Source: Thermoplasmatota archaeon | Lineage (GTDB): Archaea; Thermoplasmatota; E2; DHVEG-1 | DNA: 9,780 nt | Assembly (NCBI GenBank): GCA_018334795.1 | Contig: JAGXLH010000067.1 | Span: forward strand, 1 to 9,780 | Reading direction: 5' to 3' | In this document: one piece after another, positions 1 to 7,506 of the stretch | How the letters are laid out: each line of letters begins with the position of its first letter | Numbering within the stretch: position 1 is the first letter of the stretch | Notes under the pieces: model-generated | Told to the model about the DNA's origin: nothing | Databases searched by the model: none | Seen by the model: the letters and a program-made list of their open reading frames with translations, nothing else | Program-made: the position numbers and the translations under genes

Positions 1-686
1 GTTATTGTTTGAAGCATTTTTTTATTTGCATCAAGAAGATCCCAGGCATACCCAACATCCTGCCATTCAGTTAGCGTATAGGGAGTAAACGGATTTTTTT
101 GTGTTAGATTATTAATTGCATCTGTAAGTTCATATTCGCCACGAGGAGATTTCTTAAGGTGATCTAATGCAGTAAAAAGAGATTTGTCGAAATGATATAT
201 TCCTGCATTAATGAGATTGGTAAATGGATCTTTCATTTTTTCATGGATTTTAACGAGGTTATCATTTCTTGTTTCAACGATTCCATATTCCGTAGGATTA
301 TCCACCAAATACAAACCAATACTATTTTTTTCTTTTGCGATTTGTTTGATATCAGAGGTGTTGAAAATGGTGTCTCCGCAAAGCACAAGAAAATCATCAA
401 CGAATGATTCAACCATTCCTACTGCATGACCGGTTCCTTGTGGTTTGCCTTGATTCACGTATTCAATGTGAACATTCCATTTTGATCCGTCTTGAAAATA
501 GGAGCGAACTTGTTCGTCTTTGTATCCTACTACAAATAAAAAATCAGTTATTCCTGCTTGTTTTGCATGGATGAGGTTCCATTCGATCACGGGTTTATTT
601 GCGATGGGAAGCATTACTTTTGGTTGCGTATAGGTTAAAGGATGCATTCGTTTTCCTTCACCAGCAGCTAGCATCACACATTTCAT
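1..686 (-). CDS. Sugar-phosphate nucleotidyltransferase, 3' end beyond the window
   Basis: This is a partial gene. It starts at ATG 686 and stays open to the left edge, giving 228 complete codons. The N-terminus reads MKCVMLAAGEGKRMHPLT, the signature of the nucleotidyltransferase fold that joins NTP to a sugar 1-phosphate. It is followed by QPKVMLPIANKP (the conserved Lys region), QGTGHAV, the metal-binding LCGDT, GEYELTDA and EWQDVGYAWDLL. Every one of these has a counterpart in the GlmU-like protein at 2568-3755, so the two are paralogues. It lies 46 nt downstream of glmS and is probably co-transcribed with it. Related archaeal proteins are annotated as UDP-GlcNAc pyrophosphorylase/GlcN-1-P acetyltransferase or as glucose-1-phosphate thymidylyl- or uridylyltransferase. 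Which one applies depends on whether a beta-helix domain follows, and that part is missing here. The fold is certain; the sugar and nucleotide are not. Confidence 0.9.
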   Translation of the reverse strand, partial: MKCVMLAAGEGKRMHPLTYTQPKVMLPIANKPVIEWNLIHAKQAGITDFLFVVGYKDEQVRSYFQDGSKWNVHIEYVNQGKPQGTGHAVGMVESFVDDFLVLCGDTIFNTSDIKQIAKEKNSIGLYLVDNPTEYGIVETRNDNLVKIHEKMKDPFTNLINAGIYHFDKSLFTALDHLKKSPRGEYELTDAINNLTQKNPFTPYTLTEWQDVGYAWDLLDANKKMLQTI

Positions 687-732
687 GATTATTCACATTA
701 CTTCAATTTTTTTAAGAGTGGTTTTTATTTTT

Positions 733-2565
733 TTATTCAACGGTAACAGATTTTGCAAGATTCCGTGGTTTATCAATTGGACAATCTCGATAAAGAGCCG
801 TATAATAGGACAATAATTGTAAGATGACGGTTGCAGGAATAAGACACTCGATTTCTCCATCAGTTGGGTATCGGAGAACATGATCAGCATATTTTTCAAT
901 ATCTTCATCATCATCTTCAGCAATTGCAATAACGCTGGGTCCTCGTGCTTTTATTTCTCCGATATTAGCAAGCATCTTATCGTAAGTTATTCCTTTATGG
1001 AGTATTGCCACGACAGGTGTTTCTTTAGTTAGTAACGCAAATGGTCCATGTTTGAGTTCACCAGCTGGAAATCCTTCAGCGTGAATATAACTAATCTCTT
1101 TGAGCTTCAATGCTCCTTCCCGAGCAAGTGGATACCACAACCCCCTTCCAATGAAAAACGCAGAATATGCAGTTGATAGTTTTTTTGCAACGTGTTTAAT
1201 TTCATCGATAGTATCAAATATTTTACGAATGTTTCTTGGAATCTGTTTTAACTGTTGTACATGATGATGGAAATCATCAGCACCAATCTTATCATATCGA
1301 AGGGAAAGACATAATGAAAGAAGAGCCATGAGAACAATTTGAGAGGTAAATGTTTTGGTAGCAGCCACTCCTATTTCGGGTCCTGATTGCATTAGAAGAT
1401 ATGCATCAGCAATTCTTGTTGCACTGCTTCCAATAATATTTGTGATAGCAAGCGTTGATGCCCCATTTTTTCTAGCTTCTTTTAATGCAGCAAGGGTATC
1501 AAGTGTTTCTCCCGATTGGGTAATAGCTACCACTAGTGAATGAGCATAGTTTTTTCCAAAGAATCGGTATTCTGATGAATAGGTTACCGAAACTGGTAAA
1601 GAGGTTAATGATTCAAGTAAATATTTTCCTAGTAACGCCGCATAATATGATGTTCCACAAGCAACAATACTCACTGATTCAAAAGGTTGTGAGAGTAGTT
1701 CTTCAACAGCATCTGGAAAAGATATCGAATAATCAAAATCTGAGATTCGACCACGTAATGCCTCTTGAATACTTTCAGGTTGATCATAGATTTCTTTAAG
1801 CATGTAATGAGTGAACCCGGATTTTTCAGCATCTTCGATATTCCACGTAACATGATTTATTTCATGTTCTTTTTTCGAACCATCTGATTGATATAGTTGT
1901 ATCTTTGTTTTAGTTATCTCTGCAATATCTCCTTCTTCTAGGAATATCACTCGTTTTGTATATGGAAGAAATGCGGGAACATCTGAAGCAATAAAGTTTT
2001 CATTATCCCCAACACCAATAACGAGAGGGCTGTCTTTTCTTGCAGCGATTAGTTTTTCTGGTTCTTTATCAGTCATTGCAACTAGTGCATATGATCCAGT
2101 GATTTCCTGAATTGTTTTCTCAACTGCTTTTTTTAAATCAGTTGTTTTTTCATAGTGTTCTTCTATAAGATGAGCTAGGATTTCTGAATCAGTATTTGAT
2201 TTGAAGATGTGTCCTTTTTGTGTAAGTTTTTCTTGTAATGATTTAAAGTTTTCAATGATGCCATTATGTATTATAGCGATTTCTTGATGACAACTGGTGT
2301 GGGGATGAGCATTTTCTTCAGTGACTGCTCCATGAGTCGCCCATCTGCTATGTCCTATACCACTAGGTCCATTTGCGGAAAATGATTCTGCTTTTTTTTC
2401 TAAAATCTTGATTTCCCCAACGGCTTTAATAGTTTCAATTTTAGATTTTTCATTGTTTATACTTATTCCAGCTGAATCATATCCTCGGTATTCTAATCGT
2501 TTTAAACAATTTAAGAGAACTGTTTTTGTATTCCGATACCCAGTATATCCTATTATTCCACACAC
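733..2565 (-). CDS. glmS: Glutamine--fructose-6-phosphate aminotransferase (isomerizing), GTG start
   Basis: This enzyme makes glucosamine-6-phosphate from fructose-6-phosphate and glutamine, the entry step to UDP-GlcNAc, in the cytosol. The protein has 610 residues, almost the same as E. coli GlmS. The N-terminal class II amidotransferase domain has the nucleophile Cys2 (MCGIIGY), GHSRWATHG at 71-79, HNG at 100-102 and TDSE at 125-128. Two SIS sugar-isomerase domains follow, with CGTSYYA at 303-309, TQSGETLDT at 349-357 and EIGVAATKTF at 397-406. The catalytic region runs from E490 through GELKHGP (502-508, H506), and the protein ends in the family tail AKSVTVE, with K605. The start is GTG, fixed because Cys must be residue 2 for autocatalytic exposure after Met removal. 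It begins 2 nt after the glmU-like stop, so translation is probably coupled; an AAGTGATG stretch in the end of that gene can serve as ribosome site. All key residues are present. Confidence 0.97.
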   Translation of the reverse strand: MCGIIGYTGYRNTKTVLLNCLKRLEYRGYDSAGISINNEKSKIETIKAVGEIKILEKKAESFSANGPSGIGHSRWATHGAVTEENAHPHTSCHQEIAIIHNGIIENFKSLQEKLTQKGHIFKSNTDSEILAHLIEEHYEKTTDLKKAVEKTIQEITGSYALVAMTDKEPEKLIAARKDSPLVIGVGDNENFIASDVPAFLPYTKRVIFLEEGDIAEITKTKIQLYQSDGSKKEHEINHVTWNIEDAEKSGFTHYMLKEIYDQPESIQEALRGRISDFDYSISFPDAVEELLSQPFESVSIVACGTSYYAALLGKYLLESLTSLPVSVTYSSEYRFFGKNYAHSLVVAITQSGETLDTLAALKEARKNGASTLAITNIIGSSATRIADAYLLMQSGPEIGVAATKTFTSQIVLMALLSLCLSLRYDKIGADDFHHHVQQLKQIPRNIRKIFDTIDEIKHVAKKLSTAYSAFFIGRGLWYPLAREGALKLKEISYIHAEGFPAGELKHGPFALLTKETPVVAILHKGITYDKMLANIGEIKARGPSVIAIAEDDDEDIEKYADHVLRYPTDGEIECLIPATVILQLLSYYTALYRDCPIDKPRNLAKSVTVE

Positions 2566-2567
2566 GG

Positions 2568-3755
2568 TTACATCACTTTTGTTTCACTTGTTATATCATG
2601 TTGAATTTGTTTTAATGAGTAAATATGGCAGTGTCTTCCGATGATGACACCTGGATTGGTAACTACGTGACTATTGATAATGGAGTCTTCTGCTATCATC
2701 ACACCTATATCTTTAAGATTTATACATTCATGTTCAAAATGTTTTTTTGATTCTCCGACTAAGCTTGAGAAACCATGGTCAATGATAGTTCCTTTTCCAA
2801 TCACTGAATGAGAAAGGACTGAATTTGATCGTATTTTGGCATCATTCATGATAATTGAATTTTTTATTTCTGAAAACGATCGGATAACGGTATTGTCTCC
2901 AATGGTGGTTGATGGATAAATACAGGTGTGTGGTCCGATTTCACAATTTTTTCCGATGATTACTGGACCAATAATATAGGTTCCTGAGTGAATTTGAGTG
3001 TTTTCACCAATCATGACTGGTCCTTTTATAGTAACATTTTTTTCAATAATGCCATGAGTAGTAGAAACTGTTTTTCGTAGTTTTGTATCATTAACGGCTA
3101 ATAAATCCCACGGATAAACTACATCTAACCAGTTATTTGCTTGAACTACAGTGATAGCAATTTCGTTTTGTAAAATGTTTTGTATCATCGATGTAAGTTG
3201 ATATTCGCCTTTATGTGTAATCTTTTTTATTTCTGAAAAAATCGTTTTGGGAAATTTGTAGATTCCTGTTGAAATAAAGGAATCTTCTTCAATGATTGAT
3301 GGTTTTTCAATAATCTTTTGAAGAGTGTTTTTTGAAATAGATACCATTCCGTATTTTGAGGGTTTGTCAAATCTTTTAATGATAAGTGCATATTCATTTT
3401 TTTGATCAATTAATTTAGAAAGAGATGATTCGCTGATAACGTTATCTCCAGGTAATACTAAAAAGCTATCATCTATGTGTTTCTCAGCTTGAAGAAGAGC
3501 ATGTGCGGTACCAAGTTGTTTTTCTTGAATAGCAAAGGTTATGGTTGCTTTATCATATGATTTGAAATGTTGCATGATGGATTCTTTTTTGTAGCCAGCA
3601 ACAATAATTATTTCGGTAATACCATTTTTAACAAGTGCATCAACTACATGATGAATGATTGGTTTGTTTGCCACAGGAAGCATGACTTTTGGCATGGTTT
3701 CAGTAAACGGCCTGAGTCTTTTGCCTTCACCCGCGGCAAGAATGACTGCTTTCAT
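2568..3755 (-). CDS. glmU: Archaeal-type bifunctional GlcN-1-P acetyltransferase / UDP-GlcNAc pyrophosphorylase (GlmU-like)
   Basis: The 395-residue protein has two domains. Residues 1 to about 230 form a nucleotidyltransferase with LAAGEGKRLRPFT at 6-18, PKVMLPVANKP at 22-32, QLGTAHAL at 80-87, LPGDN at 101-105 (metal-binding Asp104), GEYQLT at 183-188 and WLDVVYPWDLL at 209-219. From about 240 to 390 it carries imperfect hexapeptide repeats such as MIGENTQI, IIGKNCEI and TIGDNTVI, typical of a left-handed beta-helix acyltransferase domain. This is the architecture of archaeal enzymes that acetylate glucosamine-1-phosphate and then couple it to UTP. It sits directly upstream of glmS, which makes the precursor sugar; the mutase between the two steps is not in this window. 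The nucleotidyltransferase half is clear. The acetyltransferase half is less certain because the region after residue 330 (DHGFSS to TNPGVIIG) diverges from the usual Asn-containing active-site segment. A related glucose-1-phosphate nucleotidyltransferase is the main alternative. Confidence 0.82.
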   Translation of the reverse strand: MKAVILAAGEGKRLRPFTETMPKVMLPVANKPIIHHVVDALVKNGITEIIIVAGYKKESIMQHFKSYDKATITFAIQEKQLGTAHALLQAEKHIDDSFLVLPGDNVISESSLSKLIDQKNEYALIIKRFDKPSKYGMVSISKNTLQKIIEKPSIIEEDSFISTGIYKFPKTIFSEIKKITHKGEYQLTSMIQNILQNEIAITVVQANNWLDVVYPWDLLAVNDTKLRKTVSTTHGIIEKNVTIKGPVMIGENTQIHSGTYIIGPVIIGKNCEIGPHTCIYPSTTIGDNTVIRSFSEIKNSIIMNDAKIRSNSVLSHSVIGKGTIIDHGFSSLVGESKKHFEHECINLKDIGVMIAEDSIINSHVVTNPGVIIGRHCHIYSLKQIQHDITSETKVM

Positions 3756-3863
3756 AATGTATCAACTCAGACATCACAAAGTACAGTTATAATTTTTTGG
3801 TTTAAAAACCATCCAATAGGTAAGTAATTGTAAAAGAGGAGAGGAATTAAGTTATGAGAACTT
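3756..3863 (-). promoter_or_regulatory. Intergenic region with candidate archaeal promoter for the glmU-glmS block
   Basis: This 108-nt gap separates the universal stress gene stop from the GlmU-like ATG. Reading toward the gene, an A-rich element followed by TTATAA (about 3786-3797) lies roughly 35 nt upstream of the ATG. That is where a BRE/TATA pair would sit for a transcript with a very short leader. No strong Shine-Dalgarno site is visible, which also fits a short-leader message. The call rests on position and base composition only. Confidence 0.35.
3798..3811. repeat. Small inverted repeat TGGTTT-AA-AAACCA
   Basis: This is a perfect 6-bp inverted repeat with a 2-nt centre, immediately upstream of the candidate TATA element of the GlmU-like gene. 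The spacing is too tight for a stable RNA hairpin, so a protein-binding palindrome is the likelier reading if it has any function. In AT-rich DNA such a short palindrome can also arise by chance. Confidence 0.3.
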
Positions 3864-4721
3864 TTAATTGATGAAAAGTAAAGAGAATTTACATCGTTCT
3901 GCCATTTTTTGTTTTACTTTTTTAACTGGGAAACCTAATTTCCCTCGTTTCTTTTGTTCTCTACCAATGATGACAAGACCAGCTTTCATTTTACGAGCGG
4001 CTTTAATGCTTTGTTTTTGCAGGCTTCCTTCAACGGTTTTTACTCCTATGCCTTTTTCTTGCATGTGTTCGATGAATTCTTGTCTTGCAAATAAGAGTTC
4101 ATGTAATGGTTTTGGACTGGACCGGTTTCCTTGTTCATCAACCTCAACATTATCTTCGACATCGGTAACATAGATCATTTTGAGTTTCCAATCAAGTTTT
4201 TTAGAAAGAAGTAGACTTAGTTCAGGGACTCTTTGATTTGGAGCAAGGTTTGAACAGACTGCAAGAATCGATTCATGATAGCCGCCTGATTCAATCCAAA
4301 CAGGTATGTCAATTTCATTGATTAATCGGTAATCAATCATGCATCCTCGCCCATATCCCATAAGTACCAGATCATACTGATTTTTTTCAATTTCATCGGT
4401 AACTACTTCGCTAAACTCTCCTTGCATAATAGTGGTATTTATATCTATGTTTTTTTTGTGTAATCGGTGTTGTGCATCTTCAAAAACAAGATCATCAGCA
4501 GTTTGGCGTTGTTGGTTAAGCACATCATTATGGGTTTCTGTTCTATCATAATGGGTAAGATGTGTATCTGTTCGCCGTTCCATTTCATCTAATGGTTTTT
4601 TTTCAATGATGTAGAGTAAATGGACTTTTCCATTGAATGTTTCTGCTAAAAAAATACTTCGTTTGATGACATCTTTTGAATAGAATTCTGACGAGATGGG
4701 GACTAGTATATTTTGAAACAT
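3864..4721 (-). CDS. Tandem universal stress protein (two UspA domains)
   Basis: The 285-residue protein is two UspA-like alpha/beta domains in a row. Domain 1 (about 3-143) begins NILVPIS and has the core strand YDLVLMGYGRG at 116-126. Domain 2 (about 150-285) begins SILAVCSN and has AGLVIIGREQKKRG at 237-250. Usp proteins bind ATP or AMP through G-x2-G-x9-G-(S/T). Here each domain keeps only part of that motif, and the basic linker after residue 245 is unusual, so nucleotide binding is uncertain. There is no signal peptide or membrane segment, so the protein is cytosolic. It follows the anion symporter gene after 93 nt. Usp proteins are often encoded beside, or fused to, secondary transporters and can regulate them, so control of the symporter is a fair guess. 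The ATG at 4721 is the first residue of the fold; a weak AGGT lies at 4732-4735. Confidence 0.85.
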   Translation of the reverse strand: MFQNILVPISSEFYSKDVIKRSIFLAETFNGKVHLLYIIEKKPLDEMERRTDTHLTHYDRTETHNDVLNQQRQTADDLVFEDAQHRLHKKNIDINTTIMQGEFSEVVTDEIEKNQYDLVLMGYGRGCMIDYRLINEIDIPVWIESGGYHESILAVCSNLAPNQRVPELSLLLSKKLDWKLKMIYVTDVEDNVEVDEQGNRSSPKPLHELLFARQEFIEHMQEKGIGVKTVEGSLQKQSIKAARKMKAGLVIIGREQKKRGKLGFPVKKVKQKMAERCKFSLLFIN

Positions 4722-4814
4722 TGTTATTCAAACCTAATCTTTATTTTATTTTCTATAATTCTACACTATGATTTTTTTTGTAGAAAGATATTGATTCTTT
4801 TCTTTTTATTGTTT
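4722..4814 (-). promoter_or_regulatory. Intergenic region between the symporter and Usp genes, possible Usp promoter
   Basis: These 93 nt are about 80% A+T and contain no ORF. Toward the Usp gene there is an AT-rich run (about 4742-4758) at a plausible TATA distance from the ATG, and upstream of it the inverted repeat listed separately. No T-rich terminator tract follows the symporter stop in the transcript sense, so read-through into the Usp gene is also possible. Confidence 0.3.
4759..4785. repeat. Inverted repeat TTCTACA-13 nt-TGTAGAA
   Basis: Perfect 7-bp arms at 4759-4765 and 4779-4785 are separated by 13 nt that include eight Ts on the plus strand. The spacing between arm centres is 20 bp, about two helical turns, which suits a dimeric regulator. 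The element could also form a weak hairpin in the symporter 3' UTR. No U-tract follows it, so a bacterial-style terminator is unlikely. Confidence 0.4.
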
Positions 4815-6242
4815 TCATAATCCAATGATTCCTTTCCAGTAAACGATTGCAATCACAAATAGTATTGCAATACAAGCAAAATTTGCGATAGTTCCAGCTT
4901 TGAATAGGTCTTTTGTTGAGAAATATCCTGAGGAATATGTAATTGCATTTCCAGGGGTAGCAATTATAAATATGAATGCTAAGCCTCCGCTGAGCGCAAT
5001 AATCATTGATGAAAAGAGAGGACTTATTCCAGGGATTTCATTTGCAATTGCAAAACCAATGGGTAACAGTACAGCAACAGCTCCAGTGTTTGACATAACG
5101 TTAGTTAAGAGAATGGTAAAGAGGATGAGGCTGAATATGACAAGATAAACATTTCCTGACATGACATCAAAGAGGTTTTGAGCTATCCAACTTCCAGCTC
5201 CAGTTTGCTGCATGCCAAGACCTAGAGTAATTGCTCCCCCATAGAGAAGGATAATTCCCCAGGGTACTTTTTTTTCTACATCTTTCCAAGTAATACTTCC
5301 AGTAAAAAAAAGGAGGATACTACCGAGTAATGCAATGCCCGCAAGCCCAAAATAAGTGTAATGAGAAAAAAAGATCCAAAGGAACACAGTAAAGATTAAT
5401 ACTGAGAGCACAATGAGTTCTTCTTTTTTGATCTTTCCATCTATTGCTACTTGTTGTTCGATTTCATTTTTTGCTTTTGTGACATCATTGATTTCAATCG
5501 GGAAAACAAATTGAAGAATGAGCCAAACAATAGGTAGTGACACGGCGACGACAGGGACTGCATAAATCATCCAATCTAGAAATGTTACGGTGATTCCAGC
5601 ATCAGCTAAAAAACCAATGGTTAATGGGTTTCTGGCACCACCGATAAGTGTTCCCAAACTTCCAATAGAGCACCCATAGGCGATACTAAGAATGCTTACC
5701 TTTCCAAAATTACTTTCCTTAGGAATGATTTTCATAGCAAGTAAAATTGAAGTGATAATTGGAAGGAATAATGCTGCCACTCCATGGTTTGGCATGATAA
5801 AGGATAGTAATGCCGTGGAAAGCATTATGCCAAAGGTAAACTTGCGAGGTGTGTTTTCGAAATATTTGAGGAATTTAAGAGCGATTCTTCGATGTAAACC
5901 ATGGGTTTCAACAGCTGCAGCGATAATGAATGCACCAATAAGAAAAAATACGGCTTGATTACCAAAAGCAGAATAAATTTCCTCAGCAGGCATGATTCCA
6001 AACAGAGGTTGTAGAATAATAATGAGTAAACCTGTTGCAGCAAGAGGTATTGGTTCAGTGATCCAAAGAATCGCAGCAGCAATTAAAATACCAAGCATCA
6101 TTCTTCCATTTACTGTTAATCCAGGTGGTGAATAGGGTATAATGTAAAATAAGAAAAGAATGAAGAAAGCAATGAGAAGAGAGAGGAAGTTGAATCGTTT
6201 TGAATGAACAAATGGAGCATAAAGTTTGGACGAAAATGTCAT
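4815..6242 (-). CDS. DASS/SLC13-family sodium:anion symporter, possible sulfate importer
   Basis: This is a 475-residue membrane protein with about a dozen hydrophobic segments starting near residue 18. Family marks are WITEPIPLAATGLL at 60-73, GGARNPL at 201-207, WGIILLYGGAITLGLG at 328-343, SNTGAVAVLLPI at 384-395 and ATPGNAITYSSGYF at 428-441. The two halves show the inverted-repeat design of this family, in which each half supplies an SNT-type hairpin to the anion and sodium sites. The first hairpin here reads MPNHGVAALFLPI (150-162), with PNH in place of SNT. Family substrates include sulfate, dicarboxylates, citrate and phosphate, and sequence alone does not choose between them. Its place 46 nt after a PAPS-type sulfotransferase gene and close to sat and cysC favours sulfate. 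ATG 6242 precedes the first membrane segment; no clear Shine-Dalgarno is seen. Confidence 0.88.
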   Translation of the reverse strand: MTFSSKLYAPFVHSKRFNFLSLLIAFFILFLFYIIPYSPPGLTVNGRMMLGILIAAAILWITEPIPLAATGLLIIILQPLFGIMPAEEIYSAFGNQAVFFLIGAFIIAAAVETHGLHRRIALKFLKYFENTPRKFTFGIMLSTALLSFIMPNHGVAALFLPIITSILLAMKIIPKESNFGKVSILSIAYGCSIGSLGTLIGGARNPLTIGFLADAGITVTFLDWMIYAVPVVAVSLPIVWLILQFVFPIEINDVTKAKNEIEQQVAIDGKIKKEELIVLSVLIFTVFLWIFFSHYTYFGLAGIALLGSILLFFTGSITWKDVEKKVPWGIILLYGGAITLGLGMQQTGAGSWIAQNLFDVMSGNVYLVIFSLILFTILLTNVMSNTGAVAVLLPIGFAIANEIPGISPLFSSMIIALSGGLAFIFIIATPGNAITYSSGYFSTKDLFKAGTIANFACIAILFVIAIVYWKGIIGL

Positions 6243-6288
6243 TGTCTATTTTAGCAGGTAAAACGTTTTTTTCTTTTATGATTTGCGA

Positions 6289-6864
6289 TTATTCTTTTCG
6301 ATTCCTATATAATTCTTTGTCAACAGTTTTAATCATAGATGTTAAATTGGCTTTTTGTTGATCTAAGAATTCATAGATGTCTTTGATGTTTTCTTTTGGT
6401 TCCTGTAAGATCTCATTGTAGTTAACAAATAGTACGGTACAATCTGATCGATCGGTTATTTGTTGTTTGATAAATGAGTTGAGTTTGAGAAAGACTTCTT
6501 TTGTTTCATTTCTGTTTTCATCTGTGATTTGTGCCATTTTTTCCATGGAATCAAGGATTTCTTCAATGTTTCGTTCTGAATAAATAAGTTTATAGTTTCC
6601 CTCTGGAAGATATTTGAGACCATAAGCAGTGATTTTAATGATTTTTCCCTTGTATTTATCGAACGGAAACTGTTTTTGCATGAGTTTGTTAATGATTTTT
6701 CCGCCTTCAAGTTCAAAGTATCCTTTGGGATTGTTTTCATCAGCTGGTCTTTTTTTATCAGCTGAAACAGGGTAGCCTCCATTATGAAGGATTTGCATAA
6801 GCATTGATGTTCCTGATCGTTCAAGACCCGAAACAATATAGTTTGTTGAAGAATCTAATTCCAT
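6289..6864 (-). CDS. Small PAPS-type sulfotransferase family protein
   Basis: This 191-residue cytosolic P-loop protein opens with VSGLERSGTSMLMQIL (11-26), the 5'-phosphosulfate binding loop of sulfotransferases. ENNPKGYFELE (43-53) follows, then a 3'-phosphate binding element YSERNIEEILDSMEKM (95-110). Arg98 and Ser106 in that element are eight apart, the spacing of the PAP-binding Arg and Ser of human estrogen sulfotransferase. The combination of an RSGTS loop, NNPKGYFE and R-x7-S matches a widespread bacterial and archaeal family annotated as sulfotransferase whose acceptors are mostly unknown. It starts 14 nt after cysC, which makes PAPS, and this supports real sulfotransfer over another P-loop role. 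With no membrane segment it would act on a cytosolic acceptor such as a nucleotide sugar, lipid-linked sugar, small metabolite or protein. The Shine-Dalgarno is weak, so translation may be coupled to cysC. Confidence 0.8.
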   Translation of the reverse strand: MELDSSTNYIVSGLERSGTSMLMQILHNGGYPVSADKKRPADENNPKGYFELEGGKIINKLMQKQFPFDKYKGKIIKITAYGLKYLPEGNYKLIYSERNIEEILDSMEKMAQITDENRNETKEVFLKLNSFIKQQITDRSDCTVLFVNYNEILQEPKENIKDIYEFLDQQKANLTSMIKTVDKELYRNRKE

Positions 6865-6878
6865 GGATTATTCCATTT

Positions 6879-7484
6879 TTATATGATATCTTTTTCTTTT
6901 AATGCATCGATTACTTGCTGAGCGCATTCTTCTACATTGTATTTATCCGTGTCAAGGATGAGTTCTGGGTTTTTTGGTTCTTCGTATGGTGCATCGATTC
7001 CAGTGAATTGTTTAATTTCTCCGGCTCGTGCTTTTTTGTAGAGTCCTTTTGGATCACGTTCTTCACAAGTATCTAGTTTCGCTTGACAATGTATTTCAAA
7101 GAATCTTTCTTCTGGAAGAAGGTTTCGGCAGAAATCTCTGAGTTTCTGATAGGGTGAAATGAATGCGGTAAGAGTAATAACGCCGGCATCAGCGAAAAGG
7201 TGAGCGACTTCACCGATTCTTCGAATGTTTTCATTTCGGTCTTCCGGACTGAATCCAAGGTCTTTATTGAGCCCGTGTCTCACATTATCTCCATCGAGAA
7301 CGTAAGCAAATTTCTGATGTAGATGCAGTTTGTATGCAACTTCATTTGCAATTGTAGATTTTCCACTGCCCGATAATCCAGTGAACCAGAGTACTGATCC
7401 TTTTTGATTAAGTAATGATTCTCGGTTTTCTTTAGTGACTTTATGATCATGCCAGGTGACATTTGTTGCTTTTTGTTCTTTCAT
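6879..7484 (-). CDS. cysC: Adenylylsulfate (APS) kinase
   Basis: The enzyme phosphorylates the 3'-OH of APS with ATP to give PAPS, the universal sulfate donor. The 201-residue protein has the Walker A loop GLSGSGKST at 36-44, DGDNVRHGLNKDLGFS at 64-79, DRNENIRRIGEVA at 82-94, FISPY at 108-112 with the conserved Ser110, and KGLYKKARAGEIKQFTGID at 146-164. This is the full length and motif set of the family. The reading frame is open further upstream to 7613, but that would overlap the preceding gene by 107 nt. The ATG at 7484 is preceded by a strong GGAGG at an 8-nt gap and gives the standard length, so it is the start. The gene follows the DHH phosphoesterase by 22 nt and precedes the sulfotransferase by 14 nt, as in a PAPS supply operon. 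Confidence 0.96.
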   Translation of the reverse strand: MKEQKATNVTWHDHKVTKENRESLLNQKGSVLWFTGLSGSGKSTIANEVAYKLHLHQKFAYVLDGDNVRHGLNKDLGFSPEDRNENIRRIGEVAHLFADAGVITLTAFISPYQKLRDFCRNLLPEERFFEIHCQAKLDTCEERDPKGLYKKARAGEIKQFTGIDAPYEEPKNPELILDTDKYNVEECAQQVIDALKEKDII

Positions 7485-7492
7485 ACTTTTTT

Positions 7493-7497
7493 CCTCC
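7493..7497 (-). promoter_or_regulatory. Shine-Dalgarno site GGAGG deciding the cysC start
   Basis: GGAGG in the transcript sense ends 8 nt before the ATG at 7484. It sits in the short gap after the DHH gene stop. It settles the cysC start over the longer open frame that reaches 7613. Confidence 0.85.
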
Positions 7498-7506
7498 AAA
7501 TTTTTT

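Noticed and set aside
687..732. Possible riboswitch or terminator between glmS and the next nucleotidyltransferase gene
   Set aside because: Only 46 A-rich nt, with no stem of useful length and no U-tract in the transcript sense; the glmS ribozyme would also lie upstream of glmS, where only 2 nt separate the genes.
3868..4173. 101-codon plus-strand open frame
   Set aside because: It is antisense to the second Usp domain; the composition is that of a reverse-frame shadow of Lys-rich coding sequence.
6456..6836. 126-codon minus-strand open frame in another phase
   Set aside because: It is nested in the sulfotransferase gene, Lys/Ser-rich and without motifs, whereas the main frame carries the complete PAPS-binding signatures.
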